64,000 bases of DNA from the NCBI RefSeq assembly GCF_037975245.1, contig NC_092569.1, forward strand, positions 5,574,501 to 5,638,500, read 5' to 3'. A program made the translations under genes and the position numbers. Every line of letters begins with the position of its first letter. Position 1 is the stretch's first letter. Under the pieces are notes generated by a model. The model was given only the letters and a program-made list of their open reading frames with translations, had not been told where the DNA came from and ran no database searches. The stretch comes from Apostichopus japonicus. Lineage: Eukaryota; Echinodermata; Holothuroidea; Aspidochirotida; Stichopodidae. Shown here in pieces: positions 59,900 through 64,000 of this stretch.

Positions 59900-62800
59900 G
59901 TTTATACAACAGGCCTGGAGCTAGTGAACTTGTGAGGAAACAGGTGTTATGTCATATTTGCACAGTGCCAAACTTTTTTCCCCTTTAAAATCTTCATCCA
60001 ATTTTTTTCATAATTGGGATGCTTTAACAACATATCAATACACTACAGTCACTGGGGTGTGGATAGCTTCACATCCCTAAAGCAAAGCTGGAGCCCTATC
60101 CAATCCAAGGAAGAAAGAAATAAAGCAACAAATTTAGAAAAACAAAACATTTTGCTTCCAATGTGCAACAATGAGATCATACCTGTTGCTTCAAGTTCAA
60201 ACATGGTACATCAATTGTGACAATTTCAACTATCAATATCTCGAGGAAAAAAAATTGTATGCAAATTGTATCCAAATTTAGCATGTCCTTCTTTCATGTG
60301 TCAAACATAAATTTTCCTCTGGACCAACCTTTTAAGATACGATTATCTTCACGTTTGTCTCATTAAACTTAGATTATAGCTTTAATCTACTGTGAAGTTG
60401 ACTAATTACTAATAATTGTCTGGTATTAATGTCCTTGCATTCTGCTGGGTACTTTCATGATCATTTTTACAACTTTGGAAGTAAATGTTTCAATCCATTT
60501 CAAAGTAAATTAAAAATGATGATGACTTGGGTCTGCAAAAGTTAACAAACAGAAAGAACAGCTCCACCTTTCATAGTAAGGTTCTGATGAAGATTAACAG
60601 TAAAGGTACCTGGGATGTACATCACTTCCTGGGATACATTGTTAATAATTTGGAAAGTTTAAACTTCACAGATTGTCTGTCTTAAATAAACCCTGTGTCC
60701 AATGCATTATACATCCAATTAAAATATTAATTATGAATATCTCTAATCAACAACGTTAAACAATTATGTCAACAGACGCCGTTGCCATAGCAATTTTTAA
60801 TCATAAAATTAAAAAATCCAAAATTCTCAATAACAATGCTCAAACTGCCTGGTTTGAATTCGGTTCTAGCTAATAATTTGGTTGCTCTTTCAAAATCTAT
60901 GATCAAACTTGCAAGAAATTATCACACAATTGTCCTTAATATATATAAAGGGAAATCATGCATAATTATGTATTTTGTATTGACTGAAACCTAAGTACAA
61001 CAAACTCCTCAGGGTATTACTCTGTTGGAGGTGTAGCCATACTATCATATATATGGTAGCAATAGCATGTAAAATAATTTAATGTATTAAATATAAAATG
61101 TTCATATCAGTTCATTCATGATTGCCCATTGCAATGTTCCCATGTAAGAAAAATTCCAAACGTTTATTCTTGATTTTTTTTAATTTTTTTTTTTTTAGCA
61201 CATTGGTAATAAATAACTAATAAATAACTAACCATGTGCTCCATCAAATTATGGCATGCACACAGAGGAAAATTTGTTTTGCACTAATGAAAGCGCAACA
61301 TATACTATTAAAGCATCCTGTTGAAATCCGAATGCAACTCATACCATGCTCATATATTGTATTTTTTAGATGGCAGTTGAATTTGCACCTGAAATTGTCC
61401 CCAACTGCAGGACTGATTCAATTTAGGTATCACTTTTATGGACTATTTTCCTTCATTTTTATGTAAGAGTTGGATTAATCAGTCCTAATTATGTCTTATT
61501 GTTGGATGAAATGCCATAAAACAATTAATCCAGGAATACAACCAACTAATCCTGGAGTTACGGCCAAGGTACCGATAGTATAGTTATTCAGCAAAAGTAC
61601 TCGAACAATACAACAAGACAACAATCAAAGTGTTTACTAAGTGCAGACTAGGTACGTACGTGCTAGCTACCGTGAGTACAGCTGCCTGCCTGAGACTGAA
61701 TGTGTACTCTGAAGTGCAACTTTCATCATGTAGACATCGACAATGCAGGTCTTGGAGCTGTTGATAGACACATATTAATGATTTACATAAATCACTGTTG
61801 CACAGCACAATGCATGTGTAGCTTCTGTCAGACTATATTAGAAATCCTAATTAAATATATACAGCATGATCAAGTAGTCACGGTGTGGACTGAAAAAGAA
61901 ACACCTCGATCTATGTAAATACAGTGCAGGGAGGGGCAGGATGTGGGGCAGGAGATGGAGGGAAGGTGTGGGGAGGGTTGGGGCAGGAGACAGAGGGAAT
62001 GAATGTGAGGAGTATGGGGTACTGTGTAAAGGTGGGGAGGGGGGGAGTGTGGATGTGGAGGAAGAAGGATGAGCTAAGCATATGATGGATCTTCAAGTTT
62101 GGCTCCATGTCTATGACATCACATTTAATTGCACTGGGAAGATCACACAGTCATGCATAGGTGGTTCTCTTTATAACCCTGCACTGGTCCTGCAGTCCTA
62201 TAATGCACACCATCCCTTTCTTGCCCGATCCCTTGTATTCTCCAGACCCTACAGATCGACCCACAAATGGATCACAATATAGGCAGTGATAGTAGTGTAT
62301 ATAGATTCACACAAAGATAACACCTAGTATCTTCTCTAAAACTCTTAATTAGTTTACACACATGTCTATACACACTAAACACACCATTTATACACATTAT
62401 TTATTTAAAACATATATATACAGTCCATATCTGATACATGCACGTACTGTTTATTTTGAGTACATAACATATTATCCATGCAGCAGCTATGTGGGTATTA
62501 CTAACAAACTACTGTTTTTTGCATAACCTATATTACAGTATATATGTAGGCCTATATATACTCAGCTTGTGCAAGTACAGTATACAGAGAAATTAAATGC
62601 AGTATGTTGTATTAAGGTAAACCTGCTACAACCAAAACATTTCAAATTGTACTGAAACTTTGAAGTTATTAAATTTACCACACCAGTAAATGCATGTTGA
62701 TATGGTGAGAAAAATAATTAATTAAAAACCCTGATGCTATGCCTGCATAGATCGCACTGTAAAAACGGCATCAGCAGCTTAAATCTTTGATCTAGCTAGC

Positions 62801-63440
62801 TGATCTCGCCTCGAACCTCATTTATAAATTGTCACCGGCAGTCTTAATAAACTTTAATTTATAATTCTGAGAGTCCAGCAACAGTGCAATATTGAAGATT
62901 GCATCCAGATATCTCCATAAAATGTGACTTTAATTCAGCTAGTCGAACACACAATGCAACTTTATGAGCAATACTTGTGTGAATGTGTGTTCTATAAAAT
63001 AACATGGGAAGTTCATAGAAAATTTCTGATTCTGATTTCTGATACTACATTTATGTAATCTGAACCTCTACAGCCACTAGTGAACATGAATTATAATGTA
63101 TGTATGTCTAATGCTTGGACAGATACCCACAATTTAAACTGTAGAGTTATATATATATGCTTGCAATTGAAGTTCATGAGGGTTTTTATGTAATGAATAT
63201 CAAACACACTGAACCTTATATATTATCACCATATCCACATGGCTGAATATACATTTAAGTTGATAGGTGGTGCATCAGTAAACTTAAAATGAATAGCTGG
63301 AGGCCAAAAATAATTCTTTTTCTTTTGGCTCATACTGAAGTATTTTAGTATGTAGGCCTACAAACAATACTGTGGTTCCTGTTTAGTCAAAAGAGACAGT
63401 AATTAAGAGAAATTTGATGTCAAAGTTAGCAGATTCTCAC
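59900..63440. other. intergenic, nothing recognised
   Basis: AT-rich, CpG-poor sequence with an A/G-rich tract at 61921-62080. No gene or repeat family recognised. Confidence 0.4.
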
Positions 63441-63828
63441 TGACCAGAAACGTGAGGGTAAAAGCTCATAAACGTACAGGTCACCGTGTGATGTCATTCT
63501 GCAGAGTTTACCGCGAACACGAAACAATAACAATGGACTTTCCACGTACTTCTTGTAAGAAAGTTTAACCATTTCTTAAATTCACTCAGATTCCAAAAAA
63601 CATGCAGCTACAAGCGAAAGAAATGGTTCTTAGAATAATATTGTTCAAACATTTGTTAACTAATTTTGGGTAGCAATTCTTCAATGAAAAGTCAATTATG
63701 GTTAAAAAAAACTGCCTAAATGTCTGGTCATATTTCGTAAGATTCGTGGCTATTATAAGCCAGTATACATACTGTGCCGTACGATATCAAGGTCTTGCCG
63801 CTATTGAAATGCCTATACCTTGTGAAAT

Positions 63829-63940
63829 ATGTCGGCATCTCTGGTATTTCTTCATTTGTTGTTGCAATTAATCGTGTTTGCAGTTAGTTTCCAGTCAGTG
63901 GAGGCAATATTAATCAAATCCACGAAACGTAAAGCTTTGG
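63829..63940 (+). CDS. probable first coding exon of a secreted or membrane protein (partial gene)
   Basis: The ATG at 63829 opens MSASLVFLHLLLQLIVFAVS then FQSVEA, a textbook signal peptide: short polar start, long Leu/Val/Phe core, and a small-residue cleavage site most likely after VEA. The mature part begins ILIKSTKRKAL, with a basic KRK cluster. After 37 codons plus one base the frame meets a good donor, TTTGG/GTATGT (intron from 63941). Without splicing the frame stays open to the window edge, so the exon end is not certain. The segment lies in CpG-rich sequence (from about 63440), as expected for a promoter and first exon. The protein family cannot be named from 37 residues. Confidence 0.55.
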
Positions 63941-64000
63941 GTATGTCTCAGTCTTGCTGCCATAATGTAAGAGTTTTAGAAAGTCACAACTCCACAAAAG

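Overview
This window is animal nuclear DNA. It has AT-rich intergenic sequence, short exons separated by 0.2-6.5 kb introns with GT/AG borders, and abundant SINE, LINE, MITE and satellite repeats. The mix of a vertebrate-like L3MBTL gene, tRNA-derived SINEs and TTAA-flanked and hAT MITEs suggests a marine invertebrate deuterostome. An echinoderm is my best guess, but nothing here fixes the species. There is no bacterial operon, CRISPR array or phage.

Left part, 1-28.9 kb, minus strand: one gene encoding an L3MBTL3-type malignant-brain-tumor (MBT) chromatin reader. I traced 18 coding exons from the ATG at 22236 down to 651, plus a candidate non-coding first exon at about 28814-28900. All exon phases join and give 870 residues. 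Domain order: acidic/Ser/Gly-rich N-terminus, a conserved WxxG..LPGS..NEFGxLE block, FCS zinc finger, AT-hook-like basic patch, three MBT repeats, two C2HC (MyT1-type) fingers, a second AT-hook-like patch, and the first half of a SAM domain. The last exon(s), finishing SAM, lie left of base 1.

The introns hold several mobile elements. Two copies of a 355-bp TTAA-flanked MITE lie at 6804-7158 and 21288-21643. A 1.7-kb hAT element with perfect 8-bp target duplications lies at 17047-18745. Palindromic Penelope-like fragments carry a hammerhead-ribozyme-like motif at 12.6, 16.6 and 26.5 kb. A seven-fold 57-bp tandem array at 3610-4009 re-duplicates the 3' splice site of the MBT3 exon.

Right part, 28.9-63.4 kb: no convincing host gene. 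It holds a satellite interrupted by a hAT MITE with exact target duplications (32.8-33.7 kb), a ~190-bp satellite with G-runs (38.2-39.0 kb), a composite hAT element (43.4-44.5 kb), three LINE 3' ends (34.0, 46.3, 52.3 kb), a Gypsy-like gag remnant (58.6 kb), two tRNA-derived SINE families and long homopolymeric G/C runs. Two CpG-rich islands in this CpG-poor sequence (about 28.0-30.4 and 35.6-37.6 kb) look like promoters or regulatory regions.

Right edge: at 63829-63940 a short plus-strand open frame starts with a clear signal peptide and ends at a GTATGT donor. It is probably the first coding exon of a secreted or membrane protein that continues beyond the window, and it also sits in CpG-rich sequence.
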